Assembly: GCA_963773845.1 (NCBI GenBank)
Contig: CAVZCU010000017.1
Span: 534,569 to 598,568 of the forward strand
DNA from: SIAJ01 sp963773845
GTDB taxonomy: Bacteria > Planctomycetota > Planctomycetia > Gemmatales > Gemmataceae
DNA length: 64,000 nucleotides
Direction of reading: 5' to 3'
A model generated the notes under the pieces. It saw only the letters and a list, made by a program, of their open reading frames with translations, did not search any database and was not told where the DNA came from. Made by a program: the position numbers and the translations under genes. Positions 48,400 to 57,869 of the stretch are shown here, in pieces; position 1 is the stretch's first letter; every line of letters begins with the position of its first letter.

Positions 48400-48522
48400 C
48401 TTTACGTGCACTTTTTGCCGGCGTAGATGCGGTAAGGCCACGTGCCAAGTTTACGTGCGGGACGGCTCGCGAATCCGAGCGCTTCATCGGACGTGCCGCC
48501 CTGCATCACGGAGAGTATTGAG

Positions 48523-48900
48523 ATGTCCCGAATCAGCCAACTGCTGCTTGCTGGCGTTGCCTTGGTGATGTTCACTGATGCTGTCGACGCGGCTCCCGCC
48601 TTGAAGGATAAGAGCCCGGTCGCGGCGGGCGCCTGGGTTGTCCGATATCATCCGAACGGGGCTGCCAGGGTATATATTGTGTCTGCTGACGGCGAAGTCG
48701 CATTTCCGGACGGGGGCAGCAAGGCCAAACTCAAATTGAAGGATAAGGAGATCCTCGTCGACTTCGCGGATGGCAAACTGGAACGGTGGACGGTGGGCCG
48801 CGATGGCCGATTGTTCGTTGAGCACTTTAATCCCCGGTCGAATTACCCGGACACTCCCGACCAGATCGGCATCGGCATCTTGAAGCCGGCGGACCGATGA
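48523..48900 (+). CDS. Small secreted hypothetical protein
   Basis: 125 aa with a signal peptide (ISQLLLAGVALVMFTDAVDAA) and a beta-rich body (WVVRYHPNGAARVYIVSADG, LKLKDKEILVDFADG) ending in FVEHFNPRSNYPDTPDQ. ATG 48523 has GGAGA upstream. Function unknown; probably periplasmic. Confidence 0.55.
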   Translation: MSRISQLLLAGVALVMFTDAVDAAPALKDKSPVAAGAWVVRYHPNGAARVYIVSADGEVAFPDGGSKAKLKLKDKEILVDFADGKLERWTVGRDGRLFVEHFNPRSNYPDTPDQIGIGILKPADR

Positions 48901-48998
48901 ACCACGAATCCTCTCGCCGCCATGCTCGCAGTCGCGATCCCGGCCCAACCTGCGAAGGTGTCGCGAGTCGACGACCATTGTTAAGGTGAATTCCCGCG

Positions 48999-49679
48999 AT
49001 GCTTCCGTATTTTCCAATTCTGATCTTTGGCGGAATGCTTCTCTTGGGTGTGGGGGTCTGGTACCTCAACAACCAGATGGAAAAACGTCGCACGGAACGC
49101 TGGCGACAAGTTGCCGATGAAATGGGCTTTGCATTTGATCCGAAACCAGCGCCGGGCTTTCTCAGCCGCTTTCCGACATTTCAACTGTTTACCCAAGGAC
49201 ATAGTCGGACGGTGAAGAATCTCATGCAAGGCACGGCATTGGGACTGGAACTCGACATTTTCGATTATTCGTACGTGACGGGCGGTGGGAAGAGTCGTCA
49301 GACCTGGCTGCAGACCGTCTTGGCGTTTGAGATCGACGGGACGGAGTTGCCGAGTTTTTCGATGCGACCCGAGAGCGTGTTTGACAAGATTGGCCAGTGG
49401 TTCGGCTATCAGGATATCGATTTCGAATCGCATCCGCGATTCTCCAGGTCCTATTTGCTGCGCGGACAGCGCGAGGACGCCATTCGCGAACTTTTTCAGG
49501 ATCCGGTGCTCGAGTATTTTGAGGAATCGACCGGCTGTTGCACGGAAGGCGGTGGCAATCGCTTGGTCTACTATCGTTCCCGTCAGCGCATCGCCCCGTC
49601 GAAAGTCCGCGACTTCATGGAGGAAGGCTTCCGCGTGCTGGCGCTCTTTCGACCGCCGTCCAAGGAGAGCGGCAGGTGA
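48999..49679 (+). CDS. Membrane-anchored hypothetical protein
   Basis: 226 aa. N-terminal helix (FPILIFGGMLLLGVGVWYL), then WRQVADEMGFAFDPKPAPG, LTQGHSRTVKNLMQG-like (seen as LFTQGHSRTVKNLMQG) and GTALGLELDIFDYSYVTGGG: the layout of DUF3137-type and related envelope proteins. Its role is not established. A dispersed GGACGGATT palindrome follows at 49698. Confidence 0.55.
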   Translation: MLPYFPILIFGGMLLLGVGVWYLNNQMEKRRTERWRQVADEMGFAFDPKPAPGFLSRFPTFQLFTQGHSRTVKNLMQGTALGLELDIFDYSYVTGGGKSRQTWLQTVLAFEIDGTELPSFSMRPESVFDKIGQWFGYQDIDFESHPRFSRSYLLRGQREDAIRELFQDPVLEYFEESTGCCTEGGGNRLVYYRSRQRIAPSKVRDFMEEGFRVLALFRPPSKESGR

Positions 49680-49697
49680 TTGGCCGACCGTGTGAGA

Positions 49698-49720
49698 AGG
49701 ACGGATTGCCAATCCGTCCT
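49698..49720. repeat. Dispersed GGACGGATT palindrome
   Basis: AGGACGGATTG, CC, CAATCCGTCCT: a complete palindrome. Same family as 10245 and 34238. Confidence 0.85.
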
Positions 49721-49811
49721 ACTGCCCGATGGCTCATTTCATTCCTCGTCAAATGAATGGGTCCGGGCTCGGCGGGAATTAATAAAACGACAACCCCACC
49801 CTTTCGCACCA

Positions 49812-50714
49812 ATGGATGCCATGCCTCGCTGCAAACTCCCAACAATTCTGGTGTTTTCGTTCCTCTTGGCCATCGGTTCCACGGCAAGAGCCCAAAAAGC
49901 TCCCAAGGTCGCCGTCCCCGAGGGCGTCACCTTCGAGCGCGACATCGAATACGCCAACCCCGCGGATCAGCATCTCAAACTGAATATGGCCCGGCCGAAG
50001 ACTGGCGATGGGCCCTTTCCTGCCGTCATCTGCATCCACGGCGGCGGCTTCCGGGCCGGTTCGCGCGAAGGCTACAACGGCCTGATCATGAGGCTGGCGC
50101 AGAATGGCTACGTCGCGGTCACGATCACCTATCGACTCGCGCCGAAGTTCCAGTTCCCGGCGGCTGTGTACGACACCAAGGCCGCTGTGCGCTGGATGCG
50201 CCTGAACGCGAAGAAGTACCATGTCGATCCCGATCGCATCGGCGTCACCGGCGGCTCGGCCGGCGGGCATCTCGTGCTGTTTCTCGGCGTGACCGGCGAC
50301 GTCAAGGAGTTCGACGGCGATCAGAACCCCGGCCCATCAAGCAAGGTGACCTGCGTCGTCGACTACTATGGTCCAAGCGATTTCACGAAGAGTTACGGTA
50401 AGAGCGTCGACGCCGCCGAAGTGCTGCCACTCTGGCTTGGCGGCGACTTGAAAACAGCATTGAAGCAGCACCTGCGCTCCAGCCCGCTGTACTGGGTGAC
50501 GCCGAACGCAGCGCCGACGCTCTGCATCCACGGCACCAAGGACAAATACGTGCATCACGAACAGAGCCAGTGGCTGGTCGACAAGATGCACGCGGCCGGC
50601 GTGGAAGCCGATCTGCTCTTGCTCGAAGGCGCAGGCCACGGCTTCGGAGGCGCCGCCGCCGAAAAGGCCGAGAAGGCGATGCTGGAGTTCTTTGCCAAGC
50701 ACCTGAAGAAATGA
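49812..50714 (+). CDS. Secreted alpha/beta hydrolase
   Basis: 300 aa. Signal peptide (LPTILVFSFLLAIGSTARA), YANPADQHLKLNMARP, oxyanion motif IHGGGFRAG, nucleophile elbow GVTGGSAGGHLVL, acid HGTKDKYV and His GAGHGFGG. This is the esterase/carboxylesterase type (hormone-sensitive-lipase-like) common near planctomycete sulfatase or sugar loci. Substrate unknown. ATG 49812; ATG 49821 is also possible. Frame intact. Confidence 0.8.
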   Translation: MDAMPRCKLPTILVFSFLLAIGSTARAQKAPKVAVPEGVTFERDIEYANPADQHLKLNMARPKTGDGPFPAVICIHGGGFRAGSREGYNGLIMRLAQNGYVAVTITYRLAPKFQFPAAVYDTKAAVRWMRLNAKKYHVDPDRIGVTGGSAGGHLVLFLGVTGDVKEFDGDQNPGPSSKVTCVVDYYGPSDFTKSYGKSVDAAEVLPLWLGGDLKTALKQHLRSSPLYWVTPNAAPTLCIHGTKDKYVHHEQSQWLVDKMHAAGVEADLLLLEGAGHGFGGAAAEKAEKAMLEFFAKHLKK

Positions 50715-50739
50715 CCATTGGCATTTGGATGGCGCTAAT

Positions 50740-50812
50740 CCCCAACTCTTTGTGCTTCTTTGTGTGATCTTCGTGTCTTTGTGGTTCCTGCCTTTTTTCA
50801 CCACAAAGACCC
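50740..50812. repeat. CTTTGTG-type repeat
   Basis: CTTTGTGCTTCTTTGTGTGATC, then TTTGTGGTTCCTGCC and later CACCACAAAGAC. A shorter relative of the element at 50873-50984 and 60468-60573. Confidence 0.6.
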
Positions 50813-50872
50813 AGCGCGGCAGAGCCGCAAGCAAGAATGAGAAGACAGAAACGCGGGATGAGCCGGACGAGA

Positions 50873-50984
50873 AGAACCCACCACAAAGGCACAAAGGTCA
50901 CACCAAGACACAAAGGAAGACAAGTGGGCGGATCATCCGATCTTTGTGTCTTGGTGTGACCTTTGTGTCTTTGTGTTGGGTTCT
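50873..50984. repeat. Long inverted repeat with ACAAAG arms
   Basis: About 43-nt arms: AGAACCCACCACAAAGGCAC onward at 50873-50915, and its near-complete complement at 50942-50984, with a 26-nt centre. Related arms occur at 60468-60573. Looks like a dispersed non-coding element. Confidence 0.8.
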
Positions 50985-51104
50985 TCACTTGCCAATACAG
51001 ACGCTCCAGAATCTGCGCGGCTCCCGAAGATTCCTGACGCTAGTAGTACAACGATCACTCAATGAAGCACAAAGTTACATTTCGCACGAAATGAGGTTTG
51101 CCAT

Positions 51105-52522
51105 ATGTTCCCTTGTTTGCGACTCATCTGCCCGCTACTCGTTGCCGCGTCGTGCGCGTTCGCCGATTCCGCTCCGACACCGCCCAAGTCGCTCGACCCG
51201 GCGGCGATCGACAAGTACTTATCGCAGCAGGTCGCGACCAATGGCTACATCGGTCTGTCGGTTGCGCTGGTTCGGGATGGGAAGGTCGTTCTGGAAAAGG
51301 GCTATGGCAAAGCGACGATCAAGCCCGAAGTCGCCGTCGAGACGACCACGCCCTTCGCGGCCGGCTCGATCACCAAACAATTCACGGCGGCGTGCATCTT
51401 CCTGCTCGCCGAAGATGGCAAGCTCTCCGTCCGCGATCCGGTCGCGAAATACTATCCCGATTTGACCGATGCGAAACAGATCACGTTGTACGACCTGATG
51501 ACGCATGTCTTCCGGCTATCCGGATTATTACCCGCTCGACTTCGTCGATCGGCGGATGAAAAAGGTCATTGATCCGGATCGCATGCTCAAGGAATACGCG
51601 GGCGGAAAACTCGATTTCACGCCGGGCACGCGCTGGTCGTATAGCAATACCGGCTTCGTTCTGCTCGGGCGGATCATCGAGAAGGTCAGCGGCAAACCCT
51701 ACGGCGAGTTCTTAAGCGAGCGCATCTTGAAGCCGCTCGACATGAAGGACACGGTCTTTGATCCGAAGCCCGGTCACAAGGGGCTCGCGACCGGCTACAC
51801 GGCATTCGCGCTGGGCGAACCAGAGGTCGCCAATCGGGAAGCGGAGGGCTGGATTCACGCCGCCGGCGCTCTATACGACGCCGACCGATCTGGCGAAGTG
51901 GGACCTGGCGCTTGTCGGCGGCAAGGTTCTCAAACCCGCGTCATATCGACTAATGACCGCCCAGCGCGAACTTGCCGACGGGCGACTCCGCAGTTATGGC
52001 TGTGGCATCGGCGTGGTTCACCGGCAGGGCGAGACGATCCTGCGCCATTCGGGAGCAGTCAGCGGCTTCCTGGCTTTCAACGCCGTGTTCCCGCGCACCA
52101 AGTCGGCAGTCGTCCTGATGTCGAACGCCGAGCATCAAGATGCCAGCGATATTGACAATGTGTTGCTCGCACTGATGCTCAAGGCCCAGGAACCGCCGTC
52201 GCCCGATGTGCCCAAAATCGCTGGCCTGTCCGCCAAGGATGCCGCGATCGATCTTCTGCGTCAATTGCAAGCCGGAGAAGTCAAGCGCGACATCTTGGGC
52301 GAGGAGTACAGTGTTTTCCTGACGCCGGAGCACGTCCGCGGAGCAAAGGAACGGCTCGGGAAACTTGGCGAACCGGAGAAGGTCACCGTCGATCCGCCGT
52401 CCGAGCGCGGCGGCATGGAAGTGGTCCTGGTTCACTTCGCATTCAAGAAGGCGAAGGTCAAGACGCTCATGTACCGCACACCGGATGGGAAGGTACAGGA
52501 GTTTTTGATTTACAAGGAGTGA
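51105..52522 (+). CDS. Serine beta-lactamase-like hydrolase (frameshifted)
   Basis: About 472 aa exported serine hydrolase (signal peptide LRLICPLLVAASCAFA). SxxK motif in AGSITKQFTAA, YxN motif in RWSYSNTGFVLLG, third-box HSGAVSGF; this is the class C/esterase/D-aminopeptidase group, here with a C-terminal extension of about 120 residues. Frame shifts near 51510 and 51880 join three pieces. Could be an esterase, a peptidase or a penicillin-recognising enzyme. Nothing nearby shows its substrate. Confidence 0.75.
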
Positions 52523-52523
52523 T

Positions 52524-52648
52524 GGCTCGCTCGCTGGCCAAGCGAGCCGGCGGCGTCAGCCGCCGGAGCGACTTATCAAACCCAGAGACAGCGCCCGCGC
52601 TCTCGGGAGCGCCAGCGTAACTCCGCCGACTCACGTCGCCGGCTCGCC
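52524..52648. repeat. Palindrome-rich intergenic element
   Basis: Palindromes GGCTCGCTCGCTGGCCAAGC and GGCGGCGTCAGCCGCC, then CTCCGCCGACTCACGTCG, which matches the half-palindrome at 37478-37562. Lies between two convergent genes. Confidence 0.65.
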
Positions 52649-52660
52649 TGTCGTGGGGCT

Positions 52661-53149
52661 CTACTTCTTCTTCGGCGCCGCAGTCCCAGCGCCGCCCGTC
52701 ACTTCGAACTTGAAGTCGTCGCCGCTGCCTTTGACCTCGGCCGTCAGGACGGGGTCGATCTCGCGATTGCTGTATTTGGAGGCGACCTGGTTCGTCAGCA
52801 TATGGCCGGCCTTCTGCATTTCGTATTCTTCCGGCGGCGGGACCTGTCCGGTCTTCTTGTCCACCCACTTGCTGATATAGACCTTGTACTTGCCAGGGTG
52901 CAATCCAAACTTCTTGCTGCTAGTTGTGAAGACGAATTTACCTTGGGCGTCGGTGCGGGTCGCGTCTCCCCCTTGCCCCTTCTTGGCGGGGTCCCAGGGT
53001 TCGAACGCGACCTCGGCATCGGATAGCGGCTGACTATCCATGGTGACGGTGCCGGTTACTTTGGCGCCCCCGCCGCCGCCACATCCAAAGAATGCGAGGG
53101 TGACAATCGGGAGACCAACGACTGCGGCACGAAAAACTAGTCGATTCAT
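52661..53149 (-). CDS. Lipoprotein with carboxypeptidase-regulatory-like domain
   Basis: 162 aa. Lipobox region (LPIVTLAFFGCGGGGG), then AKVTGTVTMDSQPLSDAEVAF, TRTDAQGKFVFTTS and LHPGKYKVYISKW. Same architecture as 34346-34834 and, like it, next to a DUF1559 gene, which suggests that the two proteins work together. The C-terminal half is Lys-rich and ends GTAAPKKK. Frame intact. Confidence 0.75.
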   Translation of the reverse strand: MNRLVFRAAVVGLPIVTLAFFGCGGGGGAKVTGTVTMDSQPLSDAEVAFEPWDPAKKGQGGDATRTDAQGKFVFTTSSKKFGLHPGKYKVYISKWVDKKTGQVPPPEEYEMQKAGHMLTNQVASKYSNREIDPVLTAEVKGSGDDFKFEVTGGAGTAAPKKK

Positions 53150-53213
53150 TGGTGATCCATCCGGGAGGAATCGGAATGCGAGTTGGTCAGAAAAAGCCTA
53201 TACCAATGACAAA

Positions 53214-53240
53214 CCCGGGGAAAGGGTCGCTTTCCCCGGG
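53214..53240 (-). terminator. Strong hairpin between DUF1559 and lipoprotein genes
   Basis: CCCGGGGAAAG, GGTCG, CTTTCCCCGGG: 11 perfect pairs followed on the minus strand by TTTGTC. It lies after the DUF1559 gene and before the lipoprotein start, so it could reduce read-through between the two. Confidence 0.6.
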
Positions 53241-53279
53241 CCTTTACAATTTACAGTTCGCCGGTGAACGGCTTTCAGA

Positions 53280-54305
53280 TCACCAATCACCCGGAAGGTC
53301 GCCTGCGTCCGGAGTACCCAGGGCGAGCCAAGTCGCGGGATCAATCGAATCCTTCAGCGCGTGAACCGATCCGTCGAGGAACACAAAATTGGTCACGCCG
53401 GAATGGTTGCTGCTAAAGCCCCACGCATAGGTACAACGCCGTGAGGAACTGGTATTCGGAGCACATGTGCCGTACGGATAATTCGGGGTGAAGGTCGAGT
53501 AATAGCCGCGGCCGTGGACGGCGGTATGGGTGCCAGTTCCCCAGTACGGGCCAAAGATGGTGCTGCCATTATGCCATTTTTGCAGTGACTCGCCGACCGC
53601 GAGTGTATTGCTGGTTCCGTCTGTTGTGGCGGACAGCGAAACGGCGCCGTTGTTGCCAAACGCGCCTCGAGCGTAAATCGCCGTATTCTTCCAATCCGCA
53701 TCGTAATCGGTGTACGCCCCAGTGTTGAACAAGTAGTTGCTCCGTGCAGCGCTGACCATCTCGTAGAAGTAACCCGTGTTCCCGGGTTGCTGCGTTTCAA
53801 CCGGCGGCGGATTCGTGTCCGATGGACAGGTGTAGATTTTGATGTAGTTCGAAGCGACGAGATCGTTCTGGCCAGTCGGTTCGGCCGGTGCTACCGGGAG
53901 ACCGTACGGGCTCGAGGCGCTGGCGCGGTACTGGTAGTTGTACAAACGGAACAGGTTGTCCTGTTCGATGTATGGCAGCAGGGCCACGAATCCGCTGTGG
54001 TTGTAAATCGTGTAGGGCGACTGGCCGCGGTAGCTCACTTCCGGCCCCTCATAGGGTCGGTTATTCGCGTTGTTGTATCGCCCGGAGTGAATGATCGCGG
54101 CGGGAAGACGGCCATGCGTCGCGTCGTAGTTGTTCAACGCCAGCCCGATTTGGTGCAGGTTGTTCTGGCACTTCATGCGATTGGCCGCCTCGCGGATCTT
54201 TTGGACCGCCGGCAGCAACAAGCCTATCAGGATCGAAATGATGGCAATGACGACGAGCAGTTCAATCAGCGTGAACCCTCGGCGTGCGCGAGAAAGAGGT
54301 ACCAT
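53280..54305 (-). CDS. DUF1559 protein with pseudopilin N-terminus
   Basis: 341 aa. Leader RARRGFTLIELLVVIAIISIL, then LLPAVQKIREAANRMKCQNNLHQIG, mid region rich in Tyr/Asn, and the family ending NFVFLDGSVHALKDSID. Same type as 34831, 35831 and 57870. Upstream lies a plain AT-richer intergenic stretch; downstream a hairpin and a lipoprotein gene. Processing at the Gly-Phe bond is likely; function unknown. Confidence 0.9.
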   Translation of the reverse strand: MVPLSRARRGFTLIELLVVIAIISILIGLLLPAVQKIREAANRMKCQNNLHQIGLALNNYDATHGRLPAAIIHSGRYNNANNRPYEGPEVSYRGQSPYTIYNHSGFVALLPYIEQDNLFRLYNYQYRASASSPYGLPVAPAEPTGQNDLVASNYIKIYTCPSDTNPPPVETQQPGNTGYFYEMVSAARSNYLFNTGAYTDYDADWKNTAIYARGAFGNNGAVSLSATTDGTSNTLAVGESLQKWHNGSTIFGPYWGTGTHTAVHGRGYYSTFTPNYPYGTCAPNTSSSRRCTYAWGFSSNHSGVTNFVFLDGSVHALKDSIDPATWLALGTPDAGDLPGDW

Positions 54306-54554
54306 GACGAATGCTCCGATTCAGTTTACTGTCAGTACGAGAAGGTTGATAAGTGAGTACGCACCGAAGCTGCGACGGGAGAAGTTAATGTGAAGATGGT
54401 ACCGCGCCACTCAAACGATTGTCAACGGTTAATTGTCTGCGATTTTATGTTGCCAGGCGAGTTCTTAGTTGTTTGGACAATTATCGGGCGGACGGTTTTG
54501 CGAACGGAGCACCTCGCTTCCGGACATTTTTCCGAGGGGGCTCTGCCTGCTCGC

Positions 54555-55762
54555 TCACTGCTTCGCCTTTAACTCGTCTAATAGCTGGCGCGACGGCTCA
54601 TGATCCGGCCGGCAGCGCAAGGCCTCTTCCAGGGCGGTGATAGCGCCGGCCCGATCACCCTTCTTTCGTAAGGCATGCGCCAAGTTGAAATAGCCGATCG
54701 CGTGATCCGGCTTCAAGCGGACGACAGTTGCAAACGACTTCGCGGCCCCGTCGAAATCCTTCAAGGAGAACTGGGCGACGCCCAGATGGAACCAGCCGTC
54801 AACCGAATCGGGACGCAAGCGGGTTAGCTCTGACAAGATTTTTTTCGAGGCTCGCGAGTCGCCTGCCAGCTGGTAGGCCTGGCCGAGCAAGAGTCGCGGC
54901 TCGATCGCCTCCGGCGTCTGTTGCACCACTCTTTCGAGAAGCGGAATCGCGTCGTTGGCCTGTCCCTCCGAAACCATCCGCCCCGCTTGTGCGAGAACTG
55001 CCGCCGAGCCGACACGTAGCCGTTCGACTTCGCGGACAAACGGATCGTCCCATGCGGGATCGTCGGGAAGCTGGACAGCCGTCTTCAATTCCCGTTCGGC
55101 TTCGTCCGTGCGGCCCAGGCGCGCCAGGGCTTGCCCGCGGAGCATCGCGCTTTGTTTGCGACAGCTCGGTTCGTCGCGCAGCGGTTCCAGTCGCGTCGAT
55201 ACATCGGCCCAGTCGCCACGCGCCGCGGCGATTCGCGCCCGAGAAGTGCTGCGCGCGAATTCATCGCGTCAATCGGCTTGGCCGTGGCTTCAGCCTCGTC
55301 GATGCGCCCCTGTTCGAGCAGCACTTCCGCCAATCGTAAACGAGGCTCCGGCCGATTGGCGGGAGATCGCTCCGCGGCTCGTTTCAAACAAGCGATCCCC
55401 TCTTCCGGTCTTGCGAGCAGGAGCGTCAGACCTTGAAGATACGGCCAACGCGGGTCGGTCGGATCGAGCCGTTCCGCTTCGCGAAGGGCCTGAACGGATT
55501 CGGCTCCGAAATCGTGGGCCCGCAAAACCATGCCGAGTTTTCCCCAAGTCGCGGCGTCGCGCGGATCGCTTTGGACCGCGTCGATTGCGTTCTGAATCGC
55601 CGCGGCCACTTCGGGGTCGGCATGCGACAGATCGATCGCGGGCGGCGCCGCGGGAGCGGGGCGAAAGATGTACCAGCCGCCAATAGCGAGACCGGCAATC
55701 ACGATGACCGCGACGATTAAGAATCGGCGGCGGAAACGGGAATTGGTATTTGGTGAGCGCAT
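54555..55762 (-). CDS. TPR-repeat membrane protein (frameshifted)
   Basis: About 400 aa. One N-terminal membrane helix (FLIVAVIVIAGLAIGGWYIF), then several TPRs: AIQNAIDAVQSDPRDAATWG, LREAERLDPTDPRWPYLQGL, LLLGQAYQLAGDSRASKKIL, DSVDGWFHLGVAQFSLKDFD, HAIGYFNLAHALRKKGDRAG. The frame shifts near 55250. ATG 55762 is favoured over TTG 55771. Lies downstream of the ASPIC/UnbV gene in the same direction; such pairs are frequent in planctomycetes. Probably a protein-binding scaffold. Confidence 0.7.
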
Positions 55763-55830
55763 CGTGACCAAGTGCGATTACCGAACTGCTGGGAGGATGC
55801 CATGCAGAGCCTATACCGGGCTAGCCGATG

Positions 55831-55892
55831 AGCGGAGCCTGAAGCGTTAGCGAAGGCGAGGAGTCGCCTTCGCTAACGCTTCAGGCTCCGCT
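55831..55892. repeat. Perfect 29-bp palindrome
   Basis: AGCGGAGCCTGAAGCGTTAG onward at 55831-55859 and its exact complement at 55864-55892, with a 4-nt centre GGAG. Shorter forms of the core CCTGAAGCGTTAGCGAAGGCG occur at 58972-59190. It sits between the two minus-strand genes. Confidence 0.85.
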
Positions 55893-55921
55893 GGCGACGC
55901 CGCTAATTTTAAAACGCACCG

Positions 55922-57625
55922 TTAATTCCCCTCACCCCGTTTTATGGTCACGTACCGGTCAACCGGGCCGCCCTTGAATACTTCGTGCGTTCCATCCGGC
56001 CAGTTCACGGCGATTTCCTCCACCGACGTTGCTGATCCAAGCCCGAAGTGCACGCGCATGTCGCCGCTGCTGCAATAACTCTGACCCGGATTAACCATGC
56101 CGATGTATTTGCGGTCGCCGGCCGTAATCGTGATTCGCGCACCGATCGCGTCGCGCTTCAACCGCGGATCGATCGCCCGCACGCCGAACCAGTGCCCCTG
56201 CTTCGGTGCGATATTCTTGAGCACTTTCACCGGACCCTCGATCGAAGCAACGACTAGGTCGATTGCCCCATCGTTATCGAGATCGCCCCAGGCCATGCCG
56301 CGATACACTCCTGGTGGCTTGGTTAATGCCGGGCTGTCTGGTGAAACATCGCGGAACTTTCCATCAGCCGAGCCGGCAAGCAACTGGTTGCGTTCCGCAT
56401 AGGGATGCCAGAATTCCGGCAGATCCGCCGGCGGGGGGTCATTGCTCGGCAACCGGGCCCGAATCACGCGGCCATTGGCGACAGCCAGATCGATGTGCCC
56501 ATCGTGATCGAAATCGGCGGCGACGACCCCGAAGCCGGTTCCCCGCCAGCGCGTATCGGCCAGTCCCGACGCGGCGGTCGCATCACGGAACTTGCCGGGA
56601 ATGTCCTGTCGCCAGAGCGTGTGTCGTTCTTCCGTTAGATGAGTGATTAACAAATCGAATCGCCCCGAGCCCGCCATATCGGCGAGAGCGACTCCCATAT
56701 TCGCTTCGACATTGCTCGACCCGTTGTACGCCACGCCGCGGAGGACCGCCTCGTTGACGAACGTGCCGTTGTGTTGATTGATCCACAGGTGATTCGGTCG
56801 AGCGTCGTTGGCGACGAAGATATCAGGCCAGCCGTCGCCGTTAAAGTCGGCGCAGACAACGCCGAGCCCATTGCTCCGTGCCGCGGCCAGGCCGGCGGCC
56901 GCGGTGACATCCTCGAAGCCGGCCCATTTGCCGTTCCGTAGACCTTTATTGTGAAAGAGCCGGGCCGCCGTGCCGGGGAACTGTCGCGGGTGACAAAAGT
57001 CCGCTCGCCCGGACGCTTCGATGCAGGCATGCGAGGGGTCGTAATCGACGTAGTTGACGACGATCAGATCGAGCCAGCCATCGCGATCGTAGTCGAGAAA
57101 CGCGGCCGACGTTCCCCAGTGCGTGAGTGTCACGCCGGCCGTGCGCGTAACATTCTCAAAGGCGCCGTCGCCTTTATTGCGAAACAGGCGGCCGCCCCCG
57201 TACTGCGAAAGGTACACGTCCACGAAGCCATCGTTGTCGAAATCGCCGACGGCGACTCCCATGCCGTAACCGGCGAAGTCGAGGCCAGATCCGGCGGAAA
57301 CATCGCGAAACGTGCCGTCCGGCTGCTGCTGGTAGAGGGCGTTGCGCGCGAACGAATTGGGCCCGGCATTGTTCAGTAACAGGATGTCGAGCCTGCCATC
57401 ATTATCAATGTCGAGCAGGCCAACGCCGGAGCCCATGACCTGGGGCATGAAGTACTTCCCAGTGGGTCCCGCCTGCAGCCGAAAATTGACGCCGACTTGC
57501 TTGCTGACATCTTCGAACCACTCGGGACCGCTGGGCTCGGCCGAGACGGGAGCAGTGACCGTCGGCGGCGAGCGCTTGCAGCCGCAGGCGAGTAGGATAA
57601 GCAAAAAGATTGCGCGATGGGACAT
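55922..57625 (-). CDS. CRTAC1-family lipoprotein (VCBS/FG-GAP repeats, ASPIC/UnbV domain)
   Basis: 567 aa. Lipobox LLACGC at the end of the leader. Many beta-propeller repeats with DxDxDG calcium-type loops (LLDIDNDGRLDILLL, VGDFDNDGFVDVYL, FNGDGWPDIFVANDA, FDHDGHIDLAVANG, LDNDGAIDLVVAS), then an ASPIC/UnbV domain (WFGVRAIDPRLKRDAIGARITI, GDMRVHFGLGSAT). Surface-exposed or envelope adhesion/complex protein, common in planctomycetes. The frame is intact. Confidence 0.85.
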   Translation of the reverse strand: MSHRAIFLLILLACGCKRSPPTVTAPVSAEPSGPEWFEDVSKQVGVNFRLQAGPTGKYFMPQVMGSGVGLLDIDNDGRLDILLLNNAGPNSFARNALYQQQPDGTFRDVSAGSGLDFAGYGMGVAVGDFDNDGFVDVYLSQYGGGRLFRNKGDGAFENVTRTAGVTLTHWGTSAAFLDYDRDGWLDLIVVNYVDYDPSHACIEASGRADFCHPRQFPGTAARLFHNKGLRNGKWAGFEDVTAAAGLAAARSNGLGVVCADFNGDGWPDIFVANDARPNHLWINQHNGTFVNEAVLRGVAYNGSSNVEANMGVALADMAGSGRFDLLITHLTEERHTLWRQDIPGKFRDATAASGLADTRWRGTGFGVVAADFDHDGHIDLAVANGRVIRARLPSNDPPPADLPEFWHPYAERNQLLAGSADGKFRDVSPDSPALTKPPGVYRGMAWGDLDNDGAIDLVVASIEGPVKVLKNIAPKQGHWFGVRAIDPRLKRDAIGARITITAGDRKYIGMVNPGQSYCSSGDMRVHFGLGSATSVEEIAVNWPDGTHEVFKGGPVDRYVTIKRGEGN

Positions 57626-57723
57626 TGGCCTTGTCCAGAATGATCAATCGCATTCTCGTTGTAGAACGTCAGAGATGCAAGTAGTCTGGCGTATGGCGTC
57701 CGTTCTGTAGAGTCTGTTTCATC

Positions 57724-57824
57724 AGTAGGTCCGCCGAGCCGAGGCGGACCAGCGGCCAATCCCGGGGTGGCATGACGCCATCTCCGGGCGCAAGCCGGTC
57801 CGTCTCGGCTCGGCGGACCTACTG
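57724..57824. repeat. Dispersed element related to the 101-bp array
   Basis: About 100-bp palindromic element with ends CAGTAGGTCCGCCGAGCCGA and TCGGCTCGGCGGACCTACTG. It shares its ends with the units at 13931-14333, while its centre differs. Lies upstream of a DUF1559 gene. Confidence 0.85.
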
Positions 57825-57869
57825 AGGCATCCGGCTCTAATTGGGATGGCTCAGCCTGAGAACGCAGCC